NCBI GenBank assembly: GCA_033026295.1
Contig: CM065174.1
Coordinates: forward strand, 28,550,720-28,614,719
Length of the DNA: 64,000 nucleotides
DNA from: Channa striata
Lineage: Eukaryota; Chordata; Actinopteri; Anabantiformes; Channidae
Reading direction: 5' to 3'
Notes under the pieces: generated by a model
Databases searched by the model: none
What the model was told of the DNA's origin: nothing
Seen by the model: the letters and a program-made list of their open reading frames with translations, nothing else
In this document: one piece after another, positions 10,521 through 20,356 of the stretch
Numbering within the stretch: the stretch's first letter is position 1
Layout of the letters: every line of letters starts with the position of its first letter
Made by a program: the position numbers and the translations under genes

Positions 10521-12088
10521 ATCTGTCCTACTGGCAGTCCCAGTGCCCTTCAACAGCTCACAATGATATGCTTCTTCAGCTTCTCTTAAATGTAGCCGCT
10601 TCTGTTCCTGATGTCCACTGAGACAAATGATCAGACATTTCTTTACTGAGAAAGCTGATTGTAACCTGGTTACTTAAGTATGTAAACGCACTCAGTGATC
10701 CTTTTAACGACATTGTGCATATCCCATCCGGACATCATTCTCTTTAAACTTCTCTCCTTCTCCTACTACACTTTTTTAGCAGTGATGTGGAGATCCTGGA
10801 TAGAAAGCTGGGCTTTGGCTTTTTGTGCAAAATAAGGGAAAAAACACAAGTTTTCAAAAAGTCTTGGTTATCAGGATATAGTTAACAAAAGGGACAAAAA
10901 CAACACCATGTGAACATATAATTAAATCAAACTAACAAAGTCAGCCTGAAGGGAGCACAACAAAAAACCTGAGAGAGAGGGGGAAACAGGGCAGGCTGAC
11001 AATGACAGGGAAACACTAAGAACTGAACACACAGGAAAACCAAACAAAACACACAAGGACCAAAAACCAAAAACCAAAAACCAGAAACCAAACATCAGAG
11101 ACCAAACCTCGGACCACAGGGAAAACAGGCAAAGAGTCCAAAAGCTTGAGTGATGCAAATGTGGGAGTCCGGTAATCCAAACAACAGCAAGTATCAATGG
11201 GAGCAACGACATGGGAACAATTACATGGAAGCAATGACAAGAATCTGGCCGTGAGCTGTGGTGAGGTATAAATAGGAAGGGGGTTACAGGTGAAAACAAT
11301 CAAGGTGAGTGATCAATTGTGACATTTGTAAAGTTAACTGAGAACAGGACAGGATATGGAGAAAAACGGGTAACAAAATAAAAGTCCAGGGGAGGAAGTG
11401 GAAATGAGGGACTGATTAATGACAAGTTATAAGTTACCTCTAGTAAATATGTACAGGAGATATCGATGATATTTACAGATGCTATGAACATACGATTAGA
11501 AAACATTAGAACCACCTCTTAGTATGATGGGCAACTGAAACTGACAATGATATCCTTGTATTTTTATTTTTATTTTTTAACTTGATAACCTGAATCAACA
11601 GTGTTCAAACATTACACTCTCTCATAGCATCATAATGTAAGGTGGTATTTCCAGCTTCTGACAGACACCTGATTCAGGATGGGTGGCCTTGTGGACCAGG
11701 ATGTAGGTGGAGAGAATGGCCTGTTTGTATGTAGGACTGGTCATGTTCTCCACTGCAGTGTGAGCTGCTATTCACCTTGAATAGAGAGTCTTCTTTCATC
11801 CACCAGTAGTTTTTCACTGATTGTCCAGCAGTGACTAACAGTTGTGCAGGAGAGGACTCAAACAATGATCACACAAGAACAAAGGTTTCCTGTTCCCTCA
11901 TTTCTTCACAAGATGACTTTAAGAAAAGAACCTGCATCTCTGAGCTGTTTGTGGCTTTTATTTAACCAACAATTTCTATTTCATTTCTGAGAAATTATAT
12001 CTTTATTAAAATAAAAAGACATAGCATTATTTGGTGCAGATGTACCTAATGAAGTGACCAGTGAGTTTATATGTGTTTTCCCTTTAAT
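10521..12088. other. Interval without an identifiable gene; short CCAAAAA-type repeat
   Basis: The plus strand is A-rich with a short tandem ACCAAAA motif at about 11058-11092. The minus-strand frame 10922-11299 (125 codons) is a hydrophobic, Phe/Ser-rich translation of this low-complexity DNA and is not convincing as a protein. The minus-strand frame 11674-11865 is also unassigned. Confidence 0.4.
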
Positions 12089-12314
12089 AAGATAAGATAA
12101 GATAAGATAAGATAGAACTTTATTAATCCCACAGTGGGGAAATTCTTGTGTTTTTAGCACCCATAGACAAGGAACACAGAATCTGCACAGAACAATGTGC
12201 ATTACAGATTAACAGAAAGGGCATTTAGATTCCCAATGTAAATTATATATTTCCAAAGTAAATATGTATATATTTACACTGGAAAGTGTAACAGATGAAT
12301 AAATACGAACATTG

Positions 12315-13447
12315 TCACTGCAGTGACGCATTGTACAGTATCATGGCTGTGGGGAGAAATGATCGACGGTAGCGCTCCTTCCTGCACTGTAGGTGTAACA
12401 GTCTAGTGCTGAAGGAGCTGCTCAAAGCTTCCACAGTGAGGTGCAGGGGGTGGGAGGGGTCAACCATGATGGATGTTAGTTTGGCCAACATCCTTATGTC
12501 TGCCACTTCCTCGATGGAGTCCAATGTGCAGCCCAGGACAGAGCCAGCTCTCTTAACCAGCTTGTTAAGTCTTTTCATCTCTCTGTCCGTGCTGCTCCCA
12601 GCTCAGCACACAACACCAAAGAGGACTGCTGAGGCCACCACAGTGTCATAAAATGTCTGTAACAGCTCTCTGCACACCCCAAAGGACCTCAGTCTCCTAA
12701 GCAGGTGGAGGCGACTCTGGCCCTTTCTGTACAGAGAGTCTGTATTGTTTGTCCAGTCCAGTTTTTTGTTTAGGTGGACACCCAGGTATTTAAAGGTGTC
12801 CACAATTTCAATGTGTGAGCCCAGGATGCTCACCGGTGTGCGTGGTGGAGGCTTTCGTCTGAAGTCAAGCACTAACTCCTTTGTCTTACTGGTGTTCAGG
12901 AACAAATAATTGTTCTCACACCAGTCCACAAAGTCCGAGATGACCCCCTGTATTCCTGCTCATTCTCACCCAGTACACAGCCAACAATGGCTGTGTTGTC
13001 AGAGAATTTCTGCAGGTGACAGAGGTGGGAGTTGTACTTGAAGTCTGACGTGTAGAGTGTCAAAAGAAAAGGGGAGAGCACAGTCCCTTGAGGTGCCCCC
13101 GTGCTGCAGACTACCACATCCAACACACAGTTCCGCAGCCTCACGAACTGTGGCCTGTCCGTGAGGTAGTTGACGGTCCAGGCAGCTAGATGTTGGTCCA
13201 CACCTGCCACCTCCAGCTTCCCCCTCAGCAGTGATGGCTGGATGGTGTTGAAAGCACTGGAGAAGAAAAAGATCATGACCCTTATAGTGCTCCCAGGGGA
13301 CTCCAGATGACACAGGGCCCGGTGCTGCAGGTAGATCATGGTATCGTCCACCCCGATGCCTGGTCGATAGGCAAACGGCAGCGGGTGCAGTGCTGAGCTC
13401 ACCTGAGTGCGGAGGCAGCCAAGGATGATCCTCTCCATAGCCTTCAT
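12315..13447 (-). pseudogene. LINE reverse transcriptase with both catalytic aspartates altered
   Basis: The frame 13447-12896 has FAYRPGIGVDDTMIYLQH, then motif A as FFFSSAFNTI (Phe where the catalytic Asp belongs), motif B as GAPQGTVLSPFLL and motif C as FSDNTAIVG (Asn for the second Asp). A frameshift leads to 12929-12603, with LNTSKTKELVLDFRRKPPP and FKYLGVHLNKKLDW, and then to the C-terminal frame 12578-12315. The fragment at 15.8-16.1 kb keeps Asp in motif A, which shows the change is specific to this copy. Confidence 0.75.
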
Positions 13448-13458
13448 CAGGTGGGAGG

Positions 13459-14280
13459 TTAAGGCGACAGGTTGAATAGTGACAGAACAACCTCACAGAG
13501 CTGGTCTGCACACTCCCTGAGGAGCCTGGAGCTGATGTTGCCAGGGCCTGTGGCCTTCCTGGCCTTAGTCTTCCTTAACTCTCTCCTAACCTGGTCCACA
13601 GTGAGGCAGAGGGGGGTGGGCGGTGACTGGTCTGGAGCTGTGGGTTGTTGGGAGCTCTCTGTGACAGTGGGAGGAGGGGTAGAGTGGTCTGCATGGAGCT
13701 GAGGTGTGAAGGGCTGCAGCTGGGAGGAGACGACTGGACTGGAGCGGTGCGAAGAGGGGGCCGTGTGAATGGGGGCTGGGGACTGGGCAGAATCAAATCT
13801 GTTAAAGAACAGATTTAATTCATTTGCCCAGGTCTGGTCACCCGTGGCCTGTCGACCATCCCCACCCTCACCATGGCCTGAGATGTGTTTCAGTCCTCTC
13901 CACACCTCCCGGACGTTGTTCTGCTCCAGACAATGCTCCAGTTTCTTCCTGTAAATGTCCTTGCACCTCCTGATTTTGAATTTTAATTCCCGCTGCACTC
14001 TGCCCAGCTCCTCCGTGTCCCCAGAGAGAAAAGCCCTCTTCTTCTCATTCAGCAGGGCCTTCAGCTCAGGGCTCACCCAGGGCTTGTTGTTGGGAAAACA
14101 CCGTACTGTCTTGGATGGCACACTGTTTTCCACACAAAAGTTTATGTAGTCCATGATACAGTCTGTGAGACTGTCAATGTCCTCCCCGTGTGGACTGCGG
14201 AGAATGTCCCAGTCTGTGGTGTTAAAATAGTCCCTCAGCTGTTCACTCGCCTCCTCTGTCCAGATCTTCACTGTTTTCAC
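13459..14280 (-). pseudogene. LINE ORF2 linker between endonuclease and reverse transcriptase
   Basis: This 273-codon frame includes VRCFPNNKPWVSPELKALLN, a Lys/Arg-rich helical stretch and PLCLTVDQVRRELRKTKARK, then ATGPG, leading into the RT fingers. A diverged copy of the LCLTVDQVRR piece appears inverted in every array unit next to the tRNA-Asn gene. Confidence 0.7.
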
Positions 14281-14289
14281 CTGTGGTGA

Positions 14290-15110
14290 CTATTTTTTCA
14301 CCACCGGAGTGTAAGCAGGAGACAGAGAGACGAGATTATGGTTGGAGCGGCCCAGAGGAGGGAGGGGGGTGGAGGTATATGCATTCTTTGTGTTAGCATA
14401 TAGCAGGTCCAGAGTTTTATTGTCTCTTGTGTGGCAGTTAACGTACTGGGTGATGTTGGTGAGGGTGGCGGAGAGGGGGAGGCAGGCATGATTAAAGTCC
14501 CCAGAGATGAGGATCAGGGCCTGTGGGTGCTGGGTCTGCAGCTGAGACACGGTGCTTTGCACGCGCTCACAAGCGGCAGCAGCGTTGGCCGACGGAGGAA
14601 CGTAAACAGTGACCGCCAACACGTGAGAGAACTCCCGTGGAAGGTAGTATGGCCGGACGCTAACTGCCACTAGTTCCATGTCTTTGTTGCAGAGTTGTTG
14701 TTTAACAGTGATGTGCCCAGAGTTACACCCTCTGTTGTTCACAAGCACCGCCAGTCCCCCTCCCTTCTTCTTACTGCTCTATGCCGCACTCCGGTCCACC
14801 CGCAACAGTGTGAATCCACAGAGTCTGGTGTGTCATGGTTGAGCCACTACTCGGTGAAACACAGTAAGCTGGTTTCCCTGTACACGCGCTGCAGCCTCAC
14901 AAGCGCCGCTAGCTCGTCCATCTTGTTGGAGAGAGAGCGGACATTTCCCATAATAACAGATGGTAAAACGGGCTTGTATCTGTGTCTTCTCTCCCAGCGC
15001 TTGATGCCAGCTCTACAGCCTCGTCTTTTCCTCCGTATATTGGCTGGAATATCCAGCTTTCTCCCATGGAGAAGCTCGACATGGCTAAGAGCTAGCAGCT
15101 GGTCCCGCAT
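14290..15110 (-). pseudogene. LINE endonuclease domain (APE-type, broken)
   Basis: The start is taken at the ATG whose complement is 15108-15110, just before a basic region. MGNVRSLSNKMDEL marks the beginning of the endonuclease fold. The LLCFTE glutamate motif follows but is cut by a stop where the next residue should be. After a frameshift near 14.75-14.85 kb the frame 14748-14290 carries ISGDFNH, KTLDLLYAN and LGRSNHNLV. The last is the usual SDH-type motif with Asn in place of Asp. Confidence 0.7.
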
Positions 15111-15479
15111 GTAAACAATAGAGCCACAGTTCAAAGGATCTCCCAAGGCCGACTCAAAAAGTTGGAAAAAGATGATAAGACATAGTGCAAAAGTGATAAA
15201 GTTTTTACCCCTAGTTGCACAACTCCACAGGGGTTTAAAGAAAAAACATAGCAAACATACAGCATAGAAATGAACATAAGAAGATGGTAAGAAAAACACA
15301 GAAAAGGACAGAGCTGCTGAAACTCGCTGCCACTCATGCGGCACCATATTGCCAAACCAGAATTTAGAAGTCGGTCTCCGCCTCCTGTGCTCCTGGGAAC
15401 CGTCCTCCTGTTCCAGGAATGTGATCTGGGTTGCCGTCCTCCACCACAAGGCTCACACCATTCTGAGTTGTGTTGCTCA

Positions 15480-15660
15480 GGTCTTCCGCCGCCTATAAAA
15501 GGTATGCTGACAGCTGTTGCAGCCGCGCTCCTATCGAGGTATCGAGTCAGTCAGCGGGTCTGGCTCTCCGCAGGGGACATCCCCCCCCTGGTAGAGAGCC
15601 GAAAGCTGGCTCCTAGGTTCATTGGCCCTTTCCCCATGGCTAAGATAAAAATGGCCAAAT
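15480..15660 (+). pseudogene. Ty3/gypsy integrase C-terminal scrap
   Basis: The frame ending at 15660 reads YRVSQRVWLSAGDIPP and SRKLAPRFIGPFP, a hallmark of the integrase C-terminal part in fish Ty3/gypsy retrotransposons. Only about 50 residues remain and no LTR is recognised alongside. Confidence 0.65.
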
Positions 15661-15798
15661 AGAGTGCCACCTTCCAGCAAAAAGACAAACCTTCTAAAGA
15701 TGCAAGCATTGTCTTGGCTTTGTAAGGTTTTACTTTGCCCTACATATCCACTTTGCGGCACTACTCAGCATGGACTAATTTCAGGACAATCAATAGTG

Positions 15799-16120
15799 TC
15801 AACGGAACATGAAGTCCGCACTGTAAACAGTGAACAGAAACGGAGGCAGAACCGTTCCCTGCCGGGACCTTGTGTTGCAGACAGCCATGTAAGACTCACA
15901 GTCTCGAGCCCTCACGTACTGCAGTCGGTTTGAGAGGTAGTCCAATAAGATGTTGGTCCACCCCCATGTGTACCAACTTATCCCTCGGGAGTGCGGGTTG
16001 GATGGTGTTAAAAGCACTGGAGAAGTCGAAAAACATGACTCTCACAGTGCTCCCAGCCTTCTCCAGGTGAGAAAGAGCTGTATTCAGGAGGAAGATGACA
16101 GCATCTTCAACTCCGATGCC
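15799..16120 (-). pseudogene. Rex1/L2-like reverse transcriptase fragment
   Basis: The minus-strand frame starting near 16126 reads GIGVEDAVIFLLNTALSH and MFFDFSSAFNTI (motif A with intact Asp). An overlapping frame gives RQGTVLPPFLF (motif B with substitutions) and a YSADF stretch. A frameshift lies near 15.96 kb. Upstream the fragment is interrupted by the zinc-knuckle piece at 16123-16215, beyond which KTIERLVVTRL, the start of the RT, appears. Confidence 0.7.
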
Positions 16121-16122
16121 TG

Positions 16123-16164
16123 GCACCCTCTGTACATATGCCCTGACTTTCCGCAGCCATTACA
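16123..16164 (-). pseudogene. CCHC zinc-knuckle module (retroelement gag-like)
   Basis: The minus strand reads CNGCGKSGHMYRGC, a complete C-X2-C-X4-H-X4-C knuckle, preceded by AAACPHENT. Such knuckles sit in ORF1 of Tx1/L1-type LINEs and in gag proteins. Here it is fused between the start and the middle of a Rex1-like reverse transcriptase. Confidence 0.7.
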
Positions 16165-16641
16165 AGTATTTTCATGGGGACAGGCAGCAGCCACACAGCC
16201 CTCGGCCCCACATGATTGGCTGAAAGGCAAACTGAGGCGGGTCACCACCAGCCTCTCAATTGTCTTCATCAGATGTGAGGTCAGAGCCACCGTTCTCTAG
16301 TCCTTTTAGTCGTTTGGACGAGGTGTCTTTGGCATCGGGGCCAGGCAGAATATCTTCTAAAGCTGTGGCACCTTCCCCAGCTTTTAACGCGGTTGTCCCG
16401 TTTTCTCCTCCTCAGCTCACGAGGAACGTCTGGTCTTTCCCGGTGTAGCATCGCTGTGTTGTGGAATGCTACCAGGTGATTCCCAGTGTAAACAATGGGA
16501 CACTGTCAACGTGTCTTCCCCGTCACAGTAGCAAACATAGTCCATAAAAGTAGAAAAAAACTAATAAAGTTTCATATCTGTAGTGCAGCTCTCAAGAGAA
16601 ACAAAAACTATCCAGCAGTTTTAATGGAGGAGCTTGCACGC

Positions 16642-16704
16642 GGGCTCGTCCGGGAGTTGAACCTCTCCCACCCAAAGCGAGAATCATACCACATGCAAGC
16701 TCAC
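16642..16704 (-). pseudogene. tRNA-Pro(TGG) pseudogene, left inverted-repeat arm
   Basis: The minus strand has GTATGATTCTCGC, a 7-base loop TTTGGGT with anticodon TGG, then GAGAGGTTCAACTCCCGGAC and GAGCCC at the 3' end, as in vertebrate tRNA-Pro. The 5' acceptor and D arm are altered and about six bases before the T arm are missing, so it cannot fold normally. An inverted partner lies at 19599-19661. Confidence 0.65.
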
Positions 16705-16857
16705 AAAACAGTCCACAAAAGTAGAAAAATGGATTGGATCCGCCTCCCTCTCAGCCTGAATATTCCTGGGGGCAGGTACAACAAAAACCAGGAAACACTA
16801 GCTGTAGTCTGTGGGCCCACGACAAATCTGCCAGGGCAGCTGAGAATGAAATATTAA

Positions 16858-16975
16858 TTGTTGGGTTTTCTCTAAATGTGTCTATAATCTTAACTTTATT
16901 ATTTAAAGTGCCTTGAGATTAATTTGTTGTAAATTGGCACCATATAGATAAAACTGAGTTGAAAAACAATTTGAT
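16858..16975 (+). mobile_element. L2-like LINE 3' tail
   Basis: GTTGGGTTTTCTCTAAATGT through AGTGCCTTGAGATTAATTTG and TTGTAAATTGGCACCATATA to GAGTTGAA matches the L2-like tail at 9311-9396. It is the inner end of the left inverted-repeat arm. Confidence 0.7.
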
Positions 16976-16986
16976 TATGTGGATCA

Positions 16987-18486
16987 CACAAACTGTGTGA
17001 GAAACTGCCTTCTCATGTAGTACAACAATGTCTGTGGTAAATGTAAAACAGAAATTCAAAAGTCTGGGCTACAAGTCTCTCTTCAATGTTAAAGCTAATG
17101 AACAAGACTAAAAACAACTCACATATGCTGCACATATCCACCTTTTTAAAAGACATTTACTTTGACTTACTTTGATAATTCTTTATTTGAATTCCTTTTT
17201 TAGTTATGTTTTTTAAAATAAGCCTGTGTACACTACCACATTGAATTTTTGTAATTAATTTAGCTTTACAGGTTTTAAAAAATGCAACTTGTTTTTGATA
17301 ATGTCTTTGTTTTTTTATTATTAGGAAAGCCATGATTCAATCAAGTGTTCTACAAAAGGTCTAAACAGTATGTGTTGGACAAGCTTCACACTACACAATT
17401 CACGGACAAACTTGTCCAAAATGTTTCAGACAGGCGGCGAGATCCAGAAGTCCCGTGCATGGCACCGACATCTACAGCTGCACTTCCCCAGCCTGCTCTG
17501 CCACCAAACACTGCAGCTGTACCTAAACCCTCTAAAGATGATGCAGTGAGGACACTGGACTGTGCAACTCACTGTATACACCACATTGGTGAGGACTATA
17601 AAAATCTCTTTCTACTAATTTAGTCTGAATGTCATCTAATTTACTGTCATGACAAATAAATTGGAAGCAGTCTTATCCCACTCTTACTGTTAAATGTATT
17701 TCTTGTAAACTCATTACTTTCTGAATGACAACTTATCAATTGAAACAGTCTAATAATATACTATGAAAATTAAGAATGAACGATATTTGTTGCATCTATC
17801 TGAATGCACTGTAACTTGTATTGTGTCAAAGTCTATAAATTAGGCCAATCGAGCACTTTTAACACGTCTGAAGCCACAACTAGCCAGCAGTAGGTCCCGC
17901 TGATATTTAAACTCGAAGTCCAGTGCTCACCTTAATGTTCAGGTACCCATATTTTTACAGTCTGTTGTTTCCCCAAAGAGTCCTAAACAACCGAGACCGC
18001 CCATTTGATTCGGATGATGTATAGGGGTCTCTGGGATTTTTTGCAGTTCACGCTGGAGCAAGGGCCACCAGAACTGCGGCAGAAAACTGAATTAGAACAC
18101 AAAACCAGACAAGACAAGTGCACAGCACCATATATACTGTATATTTTTTTAATTGGTCCTCATCTCTGTCTCTTAGACATGAATGTTAATTGCAAAAAGT
18201 TATTTTTAGGCACAAGAGGAGCTTGTTGACCACCCCACTGCATGCTTTTTGTATTCTTCTGGCCCTTAACAGGAATTCATCAATTAACAGAGCTTCACAA
18301 GTTGTACTCATTGTGTCAGAAAAATGCAGAATAAGGGTTTTTTAAGTAAAACTTGTACCTGCATTGATTTAAATCGTGAAGAGGCTTAATTGGTGAGTGG
18401 CCAGAATCAAACTCATTTCGATGTTTGTAATGCACGCAACAAAACTGCAGGGTACAGCACTTCTCCCAGTGCCACAACAAGCCAAC
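16987..18486. other. Spacer between inverted arms, left portion
   Basis: A plus-strand frame at 17345-17623 is 92 codons long and Ala/Pro-rich in its middle. A T-rich acceptor-like AG at 17323-17324 and a GTGAGG donor-like site at 17589 flank it, but a stop at 17333-17335 lies in the same frame. I do not recognise the protein. The rest is AT-rich and unassigned apart from the repeat at 17787-17851. Confidence 0.35.
17787..17851 (+). repeat. Direct repeat, copy 1
   Basis: TTTGTTGCATCTATCTGAAT and the following GCACTGTAACTTGTA...TCAAAGTCTATA...TTAGGCCAAT recur with few changes at 18615-18683, 0.83 kb downstream. Confidence 0.7.
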
Positions 18487-18558
18487 TACAACCACCAAGA
18501 TTTGAACTCAGACCATTGGATTCAAAGTCCAGAGTGCTAACCATTACACCATGGAGAA
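18487..18558 (-). pseudogene. tRNA-Gln(TTG) pseudogene
   Basis: The minus strand reads CCATGGTGTAATGGTTAGCA, CTCTGGACTTTGAATCCA and GAGTTCAAATCTTGGTGG, the D, anticodon (TTG) and T arms of vertebrate tRNA-Gln. The acceptor stem fails: only three of seven pairs (positions 5-7) are Watson-Crick, with one wobble. Either a decayed gene or a tRNA-derived retroposon head. Confidence 0.7.
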
Positions 18559-18614
18559 AAAAAATGGTCTTGATACATCTAACCACTGTGCCAGCGTTAT
18601 CTCTATGTGTTGAT

Positions 18615-18683
18615 GTTTGTTGCATCTATCCGAATGCACTGTAACTTGTACAGTATCAAAGTCTATAGGTTAGGCCAATAGAG
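18615..18683 (+). repeat. Direct repeat, copy 2
   Basis: Second copy of the roughly 65-base repeat at 17787. The pair brackets the tRNA-Gln pseudogene. Confidence 0.7.
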
Positions 18684-18872
18684 ACGCCCCCAAATGGACT
18701 CTCATTACTGATTGTAATTGGACTGGATTGTTAATGGTTAAAGACTGTAGGTGAAAGATTGTGACTGCGTTTGATTGGTTTTGTCCACAAACCTGGTTGC
18801 TTTTCTGCTTTCCCTGCTTTACCTACTGCAGTTTGTGATTGATAGAATACACCTGATCCACATAATCAAATT

Positions 18873-18990
18873 GTTTTTCAATTCAACTTTATCTATATAG
18901 TGCCAATTTACAACAAATTCATCTCAAGGCACTTTAAATACTAAAGTCAAGACTATAGACACATTTAGAGAAAACCCAACAATTAACACA
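18873..18990 (-). mobile_element. L2-like LINE 3' tail, inverted
   Basis: Reverse complement of the tail at 16858-16975, forming the inner end of the right inverted-repeat arm. Confidence 0.7.
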
Positions 18991-19310
18991 TCATTCGCAG
19001 CCGCCCTGGCGGATTGTCGTGGGCCCACAGACTACAACTAGTGTTTCCTGGTTTCACTGTACCTGCCCCCAGGAACATTCAGGCTAAGAGGGAGGCGAAT
19101 TGCTGCAGCTCCAGTGGTCCCCCTGCCATATTTTATCCTCGCAGACATGTACAACTCTAATATTCAGTGGCCAGAGGTCCTGCTATATAGACATGTTTAG
19201 AGAAAACCCAACAAATGGACCACAAATGGATGGAGGAGTGCTCGACACTGACTTCAGGATCCCACAAAGAAACTGGAAAGTACTGTTGTGCTTTGTTTAG
19301 TGTCGGGCCT

Positions 19311-19398
19311 AGCATTAGCTTACGTTGCTAACGACCCAGGCATTAGCTTATGTTGCAAGCATTAGCTTATGTTGCTAACGTTAGCTTGTAAACGTTAG
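19311..19398 (+). repeat. Short imperfect GCATTAGCTTA tandem repeat
   Basis: CATTAGCTTATGTTGC/TTGCTAACG units recur four to five times. They lie in the part of the right arm that has no counterpart in the left arm. Confidence 0.65.
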
Positions 19399-19539
19399 AA
19401 GAGAAGCGCCATTTATACCGGGAGAATTTAGGGAGAATGTGTCACTTTCTACACAGCAACCATTTCAAACCACAAATTGTCCAATTAAAAGGTAATTATT
19501 GACAAAGGAAAACTTTGTTTCTCTTGAGAGTATGAATGT

Positions 19540-19771
19540 GAGAGCTGCACTAGGATGTAAAACTTTCTTTGGTTTTTTATACTTTTGTGGACTGTTTTGT
19601 GAGCTTGCATGTGGTATGATTTTCGCTTTGGGTGTGAGAGGTTCAACTCCCAGACGAGCCCACGTGCAAGCGCCTCTGTTAAAACTGCTGGATAGTTGTT
19701 GTTTCTTTTGAGAGCTGCACTACAGATATGAAACTTTCTTTGTTTTTTGTCTACTTTTATGGACTATGTTT
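19540..19771 (+). repeat. Direct duplication flanking the tRNA-Pro pseudogene
   Basis: GAGAGCTGCACTA at 19540 begins a roughly 62-base segment (AAACTTTCTTTG, then a T-rich run and CTTTTGTGGACT) that recurs at 19710-19771. The tRNA-Pro pseudogene lies exactly between the two copies. Confidence 0.65.
19599..19661 (+). pseudogene. tRNA-Pro(TGG) pseudogene, right inverted-repeat arm
   Basis: GTATGATTTTCGC, loop TTTGGGT (anticodon TGG), GAGAGGTTCAACTCCCAGAC and GAGCCC identify tRNA-Pro. It has the same gap before the T arm as the left copy, so the deletion preceded the inverted duplication. Not expected to fold into a working tRNA. Confidence 0.65.
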
Positions 19772-20071
19772 GCTTCTTTGTCTGGGAACATGCGCGGACA
19801 GTGTACCATTGTTTAGACCAGGGATCACCTGTTAGCATTCCGCAACACGGCGATGCTACACCGGGAAAGACCAGATGTTCCTCACGAGCTGAGGAGCATC
19901 AACCATGTTAAAAGCTGGGGAAGGTGCCACAGCTTTAGAAGACACCTCGTCCAAACGACTAAAAGGACTAGAGACCGATGGCTCTGACCTCACCTCTGAT
20001 GAAGACAATTGAGAGGCTGGTGCTCACCTGTCTGCCTCATCTAGTGAGAGAGTCAATGGACCCGCCTCAGT

Positions 20072-20356
20072 TTGCCTTTCAGCCAATCATGCAGGGCCGA
20101 GGCCTGTGAGGCTGCTGCCTGTCCCCATGAAAATACCTGTATTGGCTTCGGAAAGTCGGGGCATATGTACAGAGGGTGCCCGGAGAGGAGGCGAACATTT
20201 GCTGAAGTGGTTGGCGAGGCTGGTGGTACGGACGTCGCAGTGAGTGAGAGAGGAAGCACGGTGCTGCATCGCCCCAGGGACGAGGTGTTGGAGCAAAGGG
20301 AGAGAGCACTACGAGTGGCAGACCAAGCGCTTCAAGTGGGGGAGGTCGAATTGTGA
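20072..20356 (+). pseudogene. Tx1-like ORF1 fragment with damaged zinc knuckle
   Basis: The frame reads AAACPHENTCIGFGKSGHMY then RGC: the knuckle's second Cys is Phe here, unlike the intact left-arm copy. Downstream it has a charged, Glu/Arg/Gln-rich stretch. Confidence 0.6.

Larger units (their letters stand above)
12089..15440 (-). mobile_element. Near full-length Rex1/L2-like LINE
   Basis: The element reads right to left: 5' region (about 15.4-15.1 kb), endonuclease (15110-14290), linker (14280-13459), reverse transcriptase (13447-12600) and C-terminus (12578-12315). It ends in a 3' UTR with a pentameric GATAA/TTATC tail (about 12087-12113 on the plus strand). Length is about 3.3 kb. The motifs fit the CR1/L2/Rex1 superfamily of teleosts. 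Several frameshifts and two lost catalytic aspartates make it dead. It is the clearest reference in the window for the Rex1-like pieces in the tandem array. Confidence 0.75.
16121..16986 (+). repeat. Left arm of imperfect inverted repeat
   Basis: The segment is the reverse complement, with divergence, of parts of 18854-20182. The match runs from GCACCCTCTGTACATATGCC (16123) to TTGATTATGTGGATCA (about 16971-16986). Internal marks in order are the zinc-knuckle piece, an RT start, AGAAGACACC-type sequence, the tRNA-Pro pseudogene and a LINE tail. It lacks about 0.45 kb that the right arm has at about 19105-19570. Confidence 0.7.
18854..20182 (-). repeat. Right arm of imperfect inverted repeat
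   Basis: It pairs with 16121-16986; the arms face each other across a 1.87-kb spacer. In addition it holds 19105-19570, absent from the left arm, with TTAGC-type repeats. At its outer end the arm passes directly into the Tx1-like LINE, while the left arm passes into Rex1-like RT, so the outer junctions differ. Confidence 0.7.

Noticed and set aside
10922..11299. Hydrophobic 125-codon minus-strand frame as a membrane protein
   Set aside because: It is a translation of an A-rich tandem ACCAAAA stretch; the FGFWFLVF-type pattern follows from the repeat.
17325..17588. Possible exon with acceptor-like and donor-like sites
   Set aside because: An in-frame stop at 17333-17335 follows the acceptor and the peptide is unrecognised.
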